Part shown: piece by piece, positions 11,272 through 23,829 of the stretch | Layout of the letters: every line of letters starts with the position of its first letter | Numbering within the stretch: position 1 is the stretch's first letter | Source of the DNA: Spirogloea muscicola | Taxonomy: Eukaryota > Streptophyta > Zygnematophyceae > Spirogloeales > Spirogloeaceae | Direction: 5' to 3' | Assembly: GCA_009602725.1 (NCBI GenBank) | Contig: WELB01000191.1 | Span: forward strand, 30,179 to 94,178 | DNA: 64,000 nt | Made by a program: the position numbers and the translations under genes | The notes under the pieces: generated by a model | The model's input: only the letters and a program-made list of their open reading frames with translations | Told to the model about the DNA's origin: nothing | The model's database searches: none

Positions 11272-12479
11272 CTCCCTCACCTCTGGTCGCTTGCCAAGCC
11301 GGCTGCTGGACTTGGACGGAAAGGCAATGACCTCATGGACCTGCACGGCAGATTTGCCATGCGGTCTCATACCTCAGCTGGGCGACTACGGGCAGGGTAG
11401 GGACACGCTCTGGCGGATCTCTTTGTGGTTGTTACCTTGAGCAGCTGCAAAAGCTGGCCGCACAAGCACGAGCAAGTGCCCGACCTCCAGCCCCGGGGAG
11501 TGACCGGCTGGGCTGCAAACCCCAAAATCACCGCTAGTCAGAATGGGCCGGAGGCTGTCATTGTGCGGCAGGTGGCAAGTTGTTGGCGATACGCATGCAG
11601 TGGCTGCCAGAGGCCATGTCATTTGCTGCGCTGCTTGAATGGAGAAACTCTCGTTGAAGCAGGAATTGTGCAAACGTGACAAGTGGTCTTCTCTGTAATT
11701 CATTGTTGGAATCGTTATTCATCGTTGGGATTGGCCTCTGTTGTAGCTGCTATTGCACGTCCCTCTTGCAGCCTGTGGGTGTTTGGCCGTCAGTAGGTTT
11801 TGACAGCGGACAGTCCAGTTGGGGGGGAACGGATGTGGCGTTGGGAGGCTCTTATGCAAATATTGGGGGCTTTCAAATGCCTGTACTCCCGTGATGGGCA
11901 CCCTAACAGCAGCGCCGGGTTTCTTGGCAGGGCTGTCATCCGAGGTGGACTAAATTGCTAGGAGACGTTGATACGTCAATGCAGGTATTAGAAGGTGATA
12001 TGGAAACCCAAGTTGTAAGAAAGTCGAATGGAAATGTCACTGACTTGCGTTGTGGCAATGATTCTTGCTAATCTGATGCATACTGATCATCACACAAGGA
12101 TGACAAAACCTGACTGTACTTTGAGAGCATACAATAAGAACAATTGATGATTACCAGCATCATGTGTTAACGATCATGACAAATTTGACAGAAGCAAGCA
12201 TGATCAAATACGAGTTCCGCTTTGAAACATGGAAATACCAATATGGATGGCTTGACAGCAGTTTATGCTTCAAAACAAGGACACACTTGCAGACAGCAAA
12301 GTGCAATCAACTAGAACTGCATAACCAAGCAAGAGTTGGAATCCTCTGTCTCACACTACTCTTGCTAAAGACTTATTTTCATCCCCATTCCGCTCACAGC
12401 CACTGCCTCCAGCGAGACCTTGGTACTTGTTGGTCTTAGTTGTGCGAGCATCCTCTACCTTTGCAGGGAAAAGGCAATG
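11272..12479. other. Intergenic DNA, no gene recognised
   Basis: Between the permease stop and the first repeat island. Short open frames only, with no family signature on either strand. Confidence 0.5.
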
Positions 12480-12779
12480 TAACGAAGGAGGCGGTGGGCT
12501 TTGAAAGGCCAGCCCAAAGTACCATCAACGTCCAGGTGAGAAGCCCCGACATCTAGGAAGCTCATCCACCAAGGGGCGACAAGAAAGAGAGAGGAAGGGG
12601 AGGGGGTGGTGGGAAGCGGCTTGCAAGAAAAGTGGCTCTCAAGAAGGGGGCAAGGGTTGTGGACAGCCAGCCCTTTAGTTATTGACAAGGTCCAAAGGGG
12701 CCAGAAAGCACTTTCCCAAAAGCTCTCACAACCACCAGTCAATCTGGCCGCGCCTTCCTTTCTTAAAGCTTTCCCGGTA

Positions 12780-13015
12780 GAGTAATAACCGATGAGCAAG
12801 CTCTACTTAGGAGCCGCAAATCAGAAAGACTAGCTGCCAGAAGGCAATCCCCTTGACGAAAGCCAGAGGCTGCAGCTAGAGCACGGCCAGTCCGCAGATG
12901 CAAGGCGTGGGCCAAGGACCGCTGGTGTGATATGGACAGGCGCATGCGAAACACCTGCGCTAGCGAGCCAGCGGCGTTGAAGTCGGCCTGCTCGCCTCGC
13001 TTAGTCACTATGCAG
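12780..13015 (-). mobile_element. LINE 3' end (C-terminal peptide, truncated)
   Basis: The minus strand reads AGSLAQVFRMRLSISHQRSL, then ALHLRTGRALAAASGFRQGD and SLSDLRLLSRAC, matching the tail of the copies at 6112, 15465 and 39190. Confidence 0.7.
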
Positions 13016-14239
13016 ATGGTCTACGAAGGGCCAGCCTGCAGAAGAAAGGGAGAAAGGACGCTTCCAGGAGAGGGCGGTGGCTGTAAGGCCAGCGCAGAAG
13101 AAAGGATGAACACATTTCGAAGGGGCCAGGGAAAAACGCACACAGGGAACGAAACACGCAGTAATCCAGGAAAAAGGAAGGACGCTTCCAGGAGAGGGAA
13201 AATTTCCGTGTATTTGAAACAAACGAAGGCCAAATGGCCAAGTACAAAGGCAAGCACATCTTAAGACCTACATAACCTACAGTAGATTGACCCGCTCAGT
13301 AACCACGGGTCAAAACATAAAGGTCGCTAACCGATGCCTGGATACTAGATGGCAGATACGAAGCCCTTCTGCCACCAACTAGAGCTCGCCCAGCTTTCTG
13401 GTGCTAAGAGAGGGGGGTGGCTGTGAGAGGCCAGCCCAGAAAACAAATGAACATAGTTCGAAGGGGCTAGGGAAAGCGCTAAGAAAGAGAAAGGCTCGCC
13501 CATTGAGGATCGAAGAAAGTGCTCGCCCATAGAGAAGAGGGGCTGGCAAAGCCAGCTCGAAAAGAATGGACAATGTCCAAAGCCAAAGAAAAGAGGTGCC
13601 GAAAAAAAGACTACACCTCAAATACTGCAAAACGCAAGACGATGCAAAGGGAAGCTCAGTACCCGCGAGTGAGCAACATCAGGTCGGAGTAGCTCGCTGC
13701 AGGGAAAGAGGCACTCCGCCGAGACCCAGAGGCGGCAGCCATAGCACGGCCTGCTCGCCTACAGAGAAGAGGAGCTGGCAAAGCCAGCCCAGCAATTTTT
13801 TGACAATGTTAAAACCCATAAGAAAAAGGTGCCGGAGGTGAGGATAGCGGGCTGGAAAAGGCAGCCCAAAAAAGAATGAACAAAGTACGCTAAGAAAGGA
13901 CGCTTCCAAGAGAGAAAAGGGCGGTGGCTATGGGAGGCCAGCCCAGAAAAAAGCTCTTCCAAACTGACAGCAGTGGCTGTGAGAGGCCAGCCCAAAGGAA
14001 TGGACAATGTTTGAAAGTGCCGGATGACGGGGAAAGCAGGATACAAATCTTGAAGACGTCAGCAAGTGGGCTCTAAGACGTTACAAAGGAGACTCTCAGA
14101 AACCTCTTGTCGGCAAGTGCAGGAAAAGAAGTGGCTCTCCCAATGGGGGCAAGGGCTGTGAGAAGCCAGCCCGAAAAGAATTGACAAGGTTCGAAGGGGC
14201 CAGACTACGAGCTAAGCAACTGTGGGGCCTGAAGAGGCT

Positions 14240-14510
14240 ATGGCAGAAGGGGGGAGGAAAAAGGATGAACAAAGCCCGCAGAAGGATGACGAAGGTCGGG
14301 GGCGGAGGAGCGCCAGCACGAAAGCGCAGAGGCAGCTGCTGGAGAGCTGCACCGTCACGGAGCACGTCACAGGCGGCGCTGGGAGGGCGGCGCCGTGGGC
14401 CCAGGGGCTGCTTCCCGAAGGGCCCGCCAGCCGCCCCTCCCTGGTTGGCCCCTCGCTTTCTTCTCCAGCCCCCCGGCGCCCAGGTAATGCTGCCACGGTG
14501 TCTCCCTGGC
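14240..14510. other. GC-rich gene-like insert within the repeat island
   Basis: A coding-like GC-rich block flanked on both sides by hairpin modules. It resembles first-exon DNA of genes in this window, and an AG/GTAATG donor-like site follows at about 14483. No family was recognised. Confidence 0.4.
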
Positions 14511-15464
14511 GCCCGCCTTTTGGGGTCTTCGGGCTCTCACAGCCATTGCCTTACTCTTTCCGTTGGGCTGGCCTCTCACAGCCCTTGGGAGAGCCCCATT
14601 GGGAGAGCCACTTCTTCTCAGACATTGCCTTACGTGGAAGAGTTGCTCAATCCTCGTGAGTTGGCCTCTGGGCTGGCCTCCCTCACACACTTTCGACTTC
14701 GTGCAGGGGCTCCCTGGCACATGTCGTGCTGGGCGTGCTTTGGCTGCCGCCTCCGGCTCTAGGCAGGACTACTCCTTTTTCTGCTGCTAATCTGATTTCC
14801 TGCTGCCAGTTGCTCCGACTTGCGGCTGCTGACTAGGGGTGACTGAGCAGGCACCCTTTACCGTCCCCATGTTTATCCCGCCTCCTTTGGATGTTGTTCA
14901 CTAAAGCATGGGCTGGCTTTCACAGCCCTCGCCACCTTCTTTGACAGAGCTGCTTCTTTATGTAGCAAAGAAGCAGGAGCTCGTCCGCAGGGAATAAGGG
15001 CTGTGAAAAGCCAGCTGGAATGTGAAGGGCGGGGTTGTGCATGGGTTGAAGAGGCCTAAGCAGAGGTGAATTTAAGGGGCAGGCAGGCATCGGTGCAAAC
15101 GATTGGGCTACACAAAGTGAAGGCCTAGGCTTAGGTCGAAGCAGCTCTTCCAAAGTGGGCGAGGGAAGTGAGCTCTTCCAAAGGGGAAGAGGGTTGTGAA
15201 AGAAAAAACAGCTCTGCCCTGGAAGGCAATGCCGTGAGAGGCCAGCCCAGAGGAATGGCCAGCCCGCAAAGAAAGAAACAGCTCCCTAAAGTTGAAGGCA
15301 ATGGCTGTGAGAGGCAAGCCCAAAAGAATGTACAAGGTCTGAGAAGGCCAGGATGAACAGCGCTTCCTGGCCTTCTCAGACCTCGGTGTTTCTTGGTGCC
15401 AGGAGGCACCGAGAAGCAGATAATTCCCAATGGAAGCCAAAGGCTGTGAGAGGCTGGCTTCCAT

Positions 15465-15760
15465 GTCGCCGGGTCCCTCGCCCAAGTTTACCGGATGCGC
15501 CTGGCCGTCTCTTTGCAGCGGTCCCTAGCTTTTGCGGTCCACTTGCGCGCAGGCCGCGCTCTGGCGGCGGCCTCAGGCTTCCGTCAGGGCGACGTCTTTC
15601 CGCCTGCTAGCTACTCAGATTTGCATCTACTGACGAGAGGTTACTGAGAGTTCGCTTACTGCTGTCTCAGTCCTTAGCACTCCGACTCCTTCAGACCTTG
15701 TCCATTCTTTTGGGCTGGCCCCTCCCAGCCACCAGTTAATCTGGCCGCGCTTGCTCCTCT
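15465..15760 (+). mobile_element. LINE 3' end with 3' tail
   Basis: Degenerate C-terminal codons ending in DLHLLTRGY, stop, then a tail of about 110 bp almost identical to 3288-3390 that ends in a hairpin module. This shows that the module normally follows the LINE coding end. Confidence 0.7.
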
Positions 15761-16636
15761 GTGAGAGCAGCCCAAAGGTGTGAACAAGAGCCGAAAAGAC
15801 TGACAAGGTCCGGAAGTGACGGAAGCCGGATCGCACGCAGGCAATCACCGAGGGCGGCCGCCCTGGGCTAAAACAGGGGAAGAGGTGAAGAGAGGCCGCG
15901 TGGACAAGGCTCCCATCATCATCCGAATGGCCCCGCCGCGGGGCCTCGGCTCCCGAGGTGCGCCCGCGGCGGCGGCGGCGGCGGCGGCGGGGTGGGCTCC
16001 CGGGCCCGCGACGAGAGGAGAAAAGAAGCAGCTCTTTTCGATGTAAGGCAATGCCGTCCAAAACCACACAGCTATGCACAGACTACACTTAGTAGAAGAA
16101 AGTCGCTTCCAGGAGAAGAAAGTGCTCGCCCACAGAGAAGAGGAGCAGGCAAAAGCCAACCCAAAGAAGAGGAGACAATGTCCACAGCCAAAAAGGAATA
16201 GGTGCCGAAAAAGGACTACACTACAAACCACAAGACAATGCAGAGGGAGGAGAGGGCGGTGGCTGGGAGAAGAAGTGGCTCTCCCAATGGGGGCAAGGGC
16301 TGGGAGAGGCTAGCCCAGAAGACAAGAATGAACAAAGTTCGAAGGGGCCAGGGAAAACGCTAAAACCCACACCGTGATCTAGTAATCCCCAGTCAGCAGC
16401 TGCAAGGTGGGAGTAAGGCGCAGCTGAAGAGAGGTTGGGAGAGGCCAGCACAGCCCAAAAGGGCCTCTAGATCTGATTTCTGTCCGAAGGTCGGGGAGAC
16501 GAGCGGCGGGCGAGACGGCGCGGCCCCCCTCCCCGCCACTGGGGGAGACCGGCGGGCGGCCGTCGGGGGAACCCAGGCCTCGTGGAGCGGCGGGAGCGGC
16601 GGGGCGGGGGGAATCTTTGCGCCCGGCTGCCCGAAC

Positions 16637-18616
16637 ATGGCGGGCAGCGCGGGGGAAAGTCACCCGGCCGCCGCGGCGGGCGGCTTCGCGCGAGCTCCCC
16701 GGGCCGGCCCCCCCCCGCCCCGCGACAGGGNGCGGCTGCGGCTGGTGCTGCTGGCCGCGGCGGCGGCGGGCGCGCTGGCCGCCGGCGGCTGCTCCAAGTC
16801 CGCGACCTTCGCCAACTCGCGGCGGTTGTTCGCGGCGTGCTCGGCGCTGGACGGCAGCGGCACCGGCTCGCTGGCCTGGACGCTCAACGAGACGCTGGGG
16901 ACGGTGGAGGTGCTGTTCCGCCAGATCCCGCAGGAGCCCACCGGGTGGATCGCCTGGGGCCTCTCGCCCGCCGGCAAGATGCCAGGGTCGTCTGTCATAG
17001 CGGCCTTCCCCAACAACAGTGGGGGCCCGCCCATCATCAAGCAGTACAGCCCGCTGCCGGCGTACAAGGAGCCCAAGCTGGGCGACGGGCTCAACGTCAC
17101 GCGCTCCGCCGTGGAGATCACCACCGACGCCGCCGGCACCGTGCTCATCTCGCTGCTCTTCACACTCGTGCTCCCGGGCAACGCCAGCCACCACAACCAT
17201 ATCTGGGGCAAGGGCCCCTACGCCAACCCCGACCCCCCCTACGACCTCTCCGCGCACGCCGTCGATAACAACCACGGCGGCTTCATCGACTTCTCCTCGG
17301 GCATTGTCTCCGTCACTGCCAACCGCAACCACGAGCGCAACGTGAGCAGCCGTCTCCTGCCGCCTATCCCCTCTATACCCGTCCGCAGGGCTGTCAGTGG
17401 GCTAAGTCGAGCTTTGGGCCATCAGCCGCCAGTTCGTGTTGCAGCCCACTGTGGACGAGCGTGCGGTGCTGGTAACCCCCCATCATTTGCGCAAGGCCAT
17501 AGACTGTGACTGGTTCGCGAGTTAGCTGCGCTCAGGGCAAGCCTCTCTGGCCCCCTTCGTTTCTGCCTGCGGCAGAAGTGAAGCCGGAGCTCCCCCTCCC
17601 TTTGCTAACTTCACTTTGTCAATGCCCCGCCCTTGTCAGCTGCCACCAGGGGTCCGAGCTCTTAGCTACCTTGCAGAGTCCAGCTGCACTGGTCCTGCAT
17701 GTCTGGCCTGCTGCAGCAGCTCAAGAAGCAGGTAGCAGCTGCCTTGCCTGATTGATGGGCTCGGCGAGCTAATGTGGATCCATACTTTCTTCGTGTTGGG
17801 GGACGTGCGTTGCTGCAGACGCACGGGGCGCTGGCGGCGACGGGGTACGGCATCCTGCTCCCACTTGGTGCAATGGTTGCTCGCTATGGCAAATTCTCCG
17901 ACCCCTTGTGGTTCTACCTCCACATCATCTGCCAGATTTCCGGGTACGTCATCGGCACGGTCGCGTTCGGTTACGGCCTGGACCTGCAGCACAGCACGGG
18001 CGCCATCAAGTACGACCACCGCAACATTGGAGTCTCAATCTTTGTCTTCTCGACCTGCCAGGTAAGCTACCCCCCTCCATCTCGGGTTCTCGGCCACTTC
18101 CATGAGCTCTGTGTGAGGCATCTCAAGTCTCTGAAGCCGCAAGAATGCACGCGTAGTGCTTTCGATTCACAGCTGTGTAGGCGGCTGCTTTTCCTTGCTC
18201 GCTGTCGTCAGCAGCCCATTGAGGCCCCTGGGCTGAAGCTTAAGTTTGTGGTCCACTCTTTTGCCGCCCCTGCACAGCTTCTTGCTATCTGCTTCCGGCC
18301 GCACCGCGGGACCAAGTATCGCCTCTACTTCAATATCATCCATCACACATTTGGTTACGTGACAATCGTGCTCGCCATTGTGAACATATTCCTTGGCTTC
18401 CACTACCTGGCTGCGTACCATGGATGTCGGACAGGGTACATCGTCTTCATTGCCGTGCTTGGTGGCATTGCCCTTGTCCTGGAAGCCGTCACATGGGCAC
18501 TTTGGTTACGGAGGAGGCGCGATGGCACCGATTCACACACTGTCACCAAGCCCACAGCGGCTGCCCCGGGTGTGACGGGCACATCTGCCAACGGAGCCGT
18601 CAAGCAGAACACCTAA
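16637..18616 (+). CDS. DOMON domain-cytochrome b561 protein
   Basis: A predicted transmembrane electron-transfer protein of the CYBDOM family: a DOMON heme or sugar-binding domain outside, joined to a b561 core that moves electrons, usually from ascorbate, across a membrane. Exons 16637-17341, 17819-18061 and 18278-18616 all join in phase 0 and give 428 aa. Residues of about 35-55 form a hydrophobic signal anchor (LVLLAAAAAGALAAGG; one N lies in this stretch). DOMON spans about 65-225 (TGWIAWGLSPAGKMPGSSV, DNNHGGFIDFSSG). The b561 core has five hydrophobic helices. The likely heme ligands are the histidines in THGAL, FYLHIICQ, YDHRNIG and NIIHHTFGY, one per helix and correctly spaced. The C-terminus is a short polar tail after LWLRRRRDG. 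Arabidopsis family members act at the plasma membrane; the location here is not shown. The gene begins directly beside repeat island 1. Confidence 0.9.
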
Positions 18617-18990
18617 ACGCCGCACTCTCCTGCAGGACCCTCTGCTGGATCCTACTTAAGGTTCCTATCTCTTCTGTCATGGCCTCCTTATAAGTAGCCG
18701 CTGCTGCTCTTGGCAGGCCAGGGGGTGATTGTGCTCCAGAGCACAATTTAATACAGGATCAAGATTGTCATGAATTATGGACGGTTGTAAGTCACGTGTG
18801 ACACTTGTACGCTCATTGGGGAGTGTTGCGTGCACACTATGGTGGGCTGTGCCACTGTCGCACAAGTAGGACCATGTAAATTATGATCCTCGTGGGACAA
18901 GCTGCTGGGCTATCTGGATTGGAGAAATTATTCCTCAATTCTGCAGGCCGTTTTGCATATGGTCGTGGTGGTGATGAATATTTCTCGTTG

Positions 18991-19012
18991 TCATCATCAT
19001 CATCATCATCAT
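18991..19012 (+). repeat. (TCA)n microsatellite
   Basis: Seven ATC/TCA units downstream of the b561 gene, flanked by a near-repeat of TTTTGCATATGGTCGTGGT at about 18952 and 19055. Confidence 0.9.
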
Positions 19013-19256
19013 GCTGCACCGTTGCTGCAAATTGCTCTGATGGCCATGAAGCTTTTGCATATAGTCGTGGTTTAGGGTTTCCTTCATGGCCAGCTCTTCA
19101 AACATTAGGGTTTAAAGTTGATGCTTGTGCTCACTGGAGGTTAACAGAAGCTTGAGACCAGTACGACGCGCGATTTGGACTGTGAACGTGCGTGGTAGCT
19201 GCAGATGAACACATACTGTAAATACATTGCTCGAGTAACAAGTAGTGCCACTCAGA

Positions 19257-22200
19257 TTATTTGTAGAAGTAATTGAGGATGAGGATGATGACGCCGACGA
19301 CCAAGATTATGTTGAGAAAGTAGTTGCTCTTTAGTGGTTGATCTGGGCTTCCACCAAAAGCCAGGTACTCCTTGCGCATCTTCTCTTTCATTGCCTCTGA
19401 CAGATTATCGCTCTCCTGCAATGCCATGAATCATCTCAAACCGTTTAAGTCCCATACTACTGCATATTATATATGCACTTTCTGAAAAGTACGTAGATTG
19501 ACAGAGTTTTGGACTAGAACCCATGCCTGATACTGTAATGGGCAAGCACGCTTCAATCCTGCGGCAACACGTCTCTTTTATCATCCTTTTCGCCCTTGAC
19601 TTGACTTGGAAGTCTAATCAGCAGGATGTGGAGATGCAGCTACATCTGCATATGCACCCACAACTTGCATATCTGACACATAGATGCGCTTAGCTGCTTC
19701 TTAAGACTTCTAGAAGGCGAAGGTTATGAACCATGACAGTGGCTCAAACAGTTGTTCATCTTGAGGACTTCTACAATGTACTTCAAGGTAGAAACGTTGT
19801 TTCTGTGCCAACAGCCAATGATGTCTCTGCACATTATTTCCCAGCTCGCTTTGCACCAGGTTGCCACATGTGTAGGCAGCTGACCTTCTGAGATGACGAC
19901 GACGAGTACTGGGCTGCGTTGAATTTCTGGGGGGTGCTGTCTGCGGTGCTACTGTTTGACATATGCTCCTTCTCATATTTGTCAAGCTCTTCCACAGGGA
20001 TGCCCTGCAGACATACGTTAAGCGTGTAGGATTAGATTTGGTAGGTCTCTTGCCCATGATGAAGTTCTTCACAGCAATATCGTCAAGCCGTGACATGCAG
20101 CACATGCGAGCAGAGGCTTTCATCATGGCAGGCTGATTTGGTATGGAGAACAGATATACAGCATAAGGCAACCATCTAGTGACTTATAACGAGCTTGACC
20201 ATTGTTGCTCACCTCAGGAGGCTCAAACCTAGATCCAAGCTCACTCAGCTTCTTGTGGGACACAGCATAGTCCTTGAAGAAGGCCTCCTCGTCATCCGCA
20301 TAGACTTCCGCATACGTCTGAAGGGCCATAAGCTTACAATCAGCCTGAGTAATGACACGCCAGCTGCATAGTCTCTTCTGATTACTTGTGCCACGTGCCA
20401 GCAAGACAACCAGCTCTCCAATTCACAAAGTCATAATGCAAATGTGCCCAGCCTTGTCAAGGTACTGGCTCTTGCTTCACCTGATCAACTCCACAGTGTA
20501 CACCTTGCATCAGTCACTTGACAAGCAGTGCAAGTCTACAGCCGATTTATATGAGCTTAACCAGAATCTGTGATGACCTTGAATTCTGGATCCTCAAATA
20601 CAGCAGCGTCTGTCTTCAGCACCAGAAGTTCGTCATCCTTCTGCTCCTTCACGGCCTGCTTTACAAAGCAGCACTCAGGTGTTGCTGTGCACTACTGCTG
20701 CTGCTGACTTTCTCAGCTGACGACCAACACAATGTGGACACCACGTCATTGCACAGGAAGCCAGGTTCTGGTGATTGACATGCCCCCCAGTACCTTGAAG
20801 TAACTATTGTTGAATTTGAGCCAGTCAGGTGTCCAAGATGATCCACCCTTTGTGCCTGGACCATCCTTCTGCAGGAGGGAGAGAGCAGATACAAGCAGCA
20901 CTGAGCAACCAAAACTCTTATGATGCAATGGGTCAGGGTTCCCTCCTAGGCGAGTCCCATGAGCTCACATCCTCAGTGCAAACCTTCCACTAAGTGTGAG
21001 TCAATGGCAGGAAGACATTAATAACTGACCGTGTACTTGGTGGACTCCTTCCCAAAGCCGCTGCGATGTGGATATGAGCGGCCAATGGTATGCGCACCAG
21101 ATAGTACAACAATATCCTGCAGAAATACACATATGAGAACACAAATCAGAGCATGGTGATCTTCCAGGCACGGAGGCCGCTTTGCACCGTTCTTAGACAA
21201 CTGGAACAATTCAAGATGTACCACCAGCAATGAGATTCACCTTGTCATCCAAACCCATCCTGTGAAAGACAGTCCGTAGGTGCTCAGCCGGGTGTTTTGG
21301 GGCAGCCTCTGCGGACAAGATAAGCATCTGGCATTGGTGACTTGCTTGCACACAGGCTATCAAGCATTCTTCACCACAGGCTACAACCAGGTGTGACTGG
21401 GAATGTTCAAAGATGGCTGCCTCTGAAATTGCAGCTTCATGGCACTGCTATTTCCGCCTTTTGATTGCAGACTGACCTGGAAGAAAGCCCTCCTTCGCAC
21501 ACTGCTCCTTGCTTGTCACATCCAGCCTGCCAAACCTGAGGGGGATCTTTGGCCCACCAGCCACCTTAAGTACGCAATAGCAAGTCCCAATCAGTCGAGT
21601 GCTGTCGTTCACACAGGTGCTTGAGAAATAACCAGCAGTAACCAGCAGTTTCAGTTGGTCTACTGACACAACAGTTCAGTGGGGAAGCTACATGACCAAT
21701 GCACCTCACTGTTGAGCATTGCCAGTAGCAGCATGCGACTTGCTGCTTGATGGCACTCCCAGTCATGAGCGGGTGTCAGCACCTCAATGGCTACACCACT
21801 GGCCAGCTGGAAAAGGTCGGCCCAGCTGACATCGGGGTACTTGTCCTTTATTGGTTGAAGGAGGTTCAGGGCACCATCCAAGCCTGTGTGAGAAGCAGAA
21901 AGCCTTGCTCATCAGCACCCAGCAATGCAAGAGCTAGCCACCTTGCAGAAGCCAACATAAACAGCAATGCTGCTGTCCGAAAGGCCAATGTCAAGTGAGG
22001 CCACAATCAAATGCACATGCTGGACCAGCCCATACTAGCTGCTACAAGATACTTCGAGAAGGATCAGGCGAACCGCCTGCTTACCTGCATTTGCTCCGTG
22101 ACTGAGCTCGTCTGCGAATCTGATGCTGCCATTGGCTCCCCCTGCCATTGGCCAGCTCCCGTCCTCCACGCTCTTGTCATACGTGCCAGAGTCGTGCCAC

Positions 22201-22629
22201 CCAATGCGTACCTGGATCTCACATTCTTGTGACTTTCATTTCAGCGTGGATCTTATGGGCTCTATTTACCCAACTGAGAAGACAGACAAGAAGTCGACAT
22301 TTGCAATCTGACACAGGTAGTCCTTCCGGACCTGAGTCATGGCATGGCATTGGAACCATGTGTGCAATACTGCTGCCTGTCTGGGAACCGTTGGCCTTGC
22401 CCAAAGCAGGAGGGCCTCACAACAATCTGCTGCCGTGCATTACCAGTATGGGGTTACACTTGGTGCTCTGTAGCAGCTCCTTGATGTCCTTTCTTGCTCC
22501 GACAAGCTGGGCAACTTTGGGTTCAGTTGCCACTGCTGCGTTGACGGCAAAGTGCCGATGACGCTTGACCGTGACGTCCTTCTGAGCCTTCACGGCACTC
22601 GTGCACAGTTTCTTCTCACTCAGAATCAT
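19257..22629 (-). CDS. APX: Ascorbate peroxidase, thylakoid/membrane-anchored type
   Basis: A class I heme peroxidase that reduces H2O2 with ascorbate; the C-terminal anchor places it on the thylakoid membrane by homology. Twelve exons, 5' to 3': 22444-22629, 22085-22211, 21783-21883, 21477-21564, 21241-21308, 21030-21116, 20794-20868, 20578-20655, 20213-20317, 19885-20004 and 19257-19415 account for eleven; a twelfth with the transit peptide is probably upstream. All junction phases agree, giving 397 aa from the ATG at 22629. Distal site: [12 protein letters not shown] (Arg and His). Proximal heme ligand: His in [18 protein letters not shown]. The insertion typical of chloroplast forms is present ([20 protein letters not shown]). 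The tail is a Ser/Thr linker, then [15 protein letters not shown] and a single helix [18 protein letters not shown] at the very C-terminus. Several donors are weak (GTCAGC, GTCATC, GTGCTG). The gene is unmistakable; only its 5' end is unresolved. Confidence 0.93.
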
Positions 22630-22735
22630 TGGCAGGTGAGGCAGTAAGCAAATCCAATCCTGGTACAGGCAAGACTAGACCTCCTTCTATCTCATGCAAT
22701 TGCTTTGATCTGACAGGGACGAGAGACATCAATTG

Positions 22736-22765
22736 AACGTAGCAGGGCTAGTGCCCTGCTACGTT
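22736..22765. other. Perfect 13-bp hairpin
   Basis: AACGTAGCAGGGC and its exact complement flank a 4-nt TAGT loop, upstream of the peroxidase start codon. Function unknown. Confidence 0.8.
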
Positions 22766-23829
22766 GTCCTCGTATTATGCAGCTCGCTTTGCAGTCTGTC
22801 CAGCCCATCAGCCCAGCGGCCCCATATATGGATGCGAAGTAGATCATAGGAAGAGAAGCAACATTTCCCCAGGTGACGAAGCCCGACTTGGCTGATGGTG
22901 CAGCAGAGGAACGCGCTTCGTGAGCAGGCACCTGGACGGGGCTCCGGAGGGCGAGGAAGCCGGAGCCGAGGACGAACCGGGAGCTCGGGGAGGCGGAGGG
23001 CGGCAAGCGGGGCGAGAGCGAGGCCGAGCGGGCGACGGCAGCGCCGCCTGCCGAGGAGATGGCGGCCCGCGAGCGCGCAGGCGGCGCCGCGGGCGCNGAC
23101 GAGGCGCGGCGTCGGGGGCTCGCGGCAGCTGCGAGGCCCTGGCCTGAGAACAAGTACTGAGGACTGGACCGGGGAGGCCAGCTTGGGTTGGTTATTCGAA
23201 GAAGTGGCTCTCCCATCCTCCCGTTATTGGGATTGGGGATAGTTTTCCGGCAGCTAGTCTGTCGGATTTGAGGCTCCTCACACCTAACTACTGAGTGGTC
23301 CATCCTCCCCCGTTCTGCCATAGCCTCTTCAGGCCCTCGCAGTCGCTGCTTAGCTCGTAGTTTGGCCCCTTCGAACCTTGTCAATTCTTTACGGGCTGGC
23401 TTCTCACATCCCTTGCCCCCATTGGGAGAGCCACTTCTTCTATTGGGAGGAGGTGCTCGTCAATTGGAGAAGAAGCTCCAGTAGCGTGAAACGGAGCGTG
23501 TACTGAAGAAAAGTGCGGCCAGATTGACTGGTTGCTGGGAGAGGCCAGCCCCAAAGGAGTGGACAAGGTCTGAAGGAGCCGGAGTGCCAAGTACTAAGAC
23601 AGTAGCAAAGGGAACTCTCAGTAGCCTCTAGTCAGTAGATGCAAGTCTGAAGAAACTAAGTGATGGGTGGCCCTGAGTGGCCAAGTACGAAGGCAAGCAC
23701 GTCGACAGGTGCACGTCACATGCTGCTAAGCTGACCCGCTCAGTAAGAAACAGCTCTTCCACGTTGACGGCAGTGGCTGTGAGCACGAGCCAGCACGGAG
23801 AGGTCGCTAACTGATGCCCGAATACCGGA

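Larger units (their letters stand above)
12480..16390. repeat. Repeat island 1: hairpin modules and LINE 3' ends
   Basis: About twenty copies of the GGGCTG...CAGCCC module are packed here. Most are inverted (CCAGCCCAAAGGAATGGACA type, for example near 12505, 13430, 13550, 13770, 13930, 13985, 14160, 15245 and 16310), with some direct (14555, 14908, 15708). LINE C-terminal pieces lie at 12780-13015 (-), 14700-14770 (+) and 15465-15650 (+). Order and orientation look scrambled, as expected from nested insertions rather than a simple tandem array. No intact reverse transcriptase domain is present. Confidence 0.85.

Noticed and set aside
12932-13264. Plus-strand frame rich in Lys/Arg in repeat island 1
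   Set aside because: It reads through inverted modules and is the complement of repeat DNA.
15816-16079. Possible small gene with poly-Ala in repeat island 1
   Set aside because: Frames on both strands cover a GC-rich insert plus modules and end in repeat sequence; no start context or motif supports a gene.
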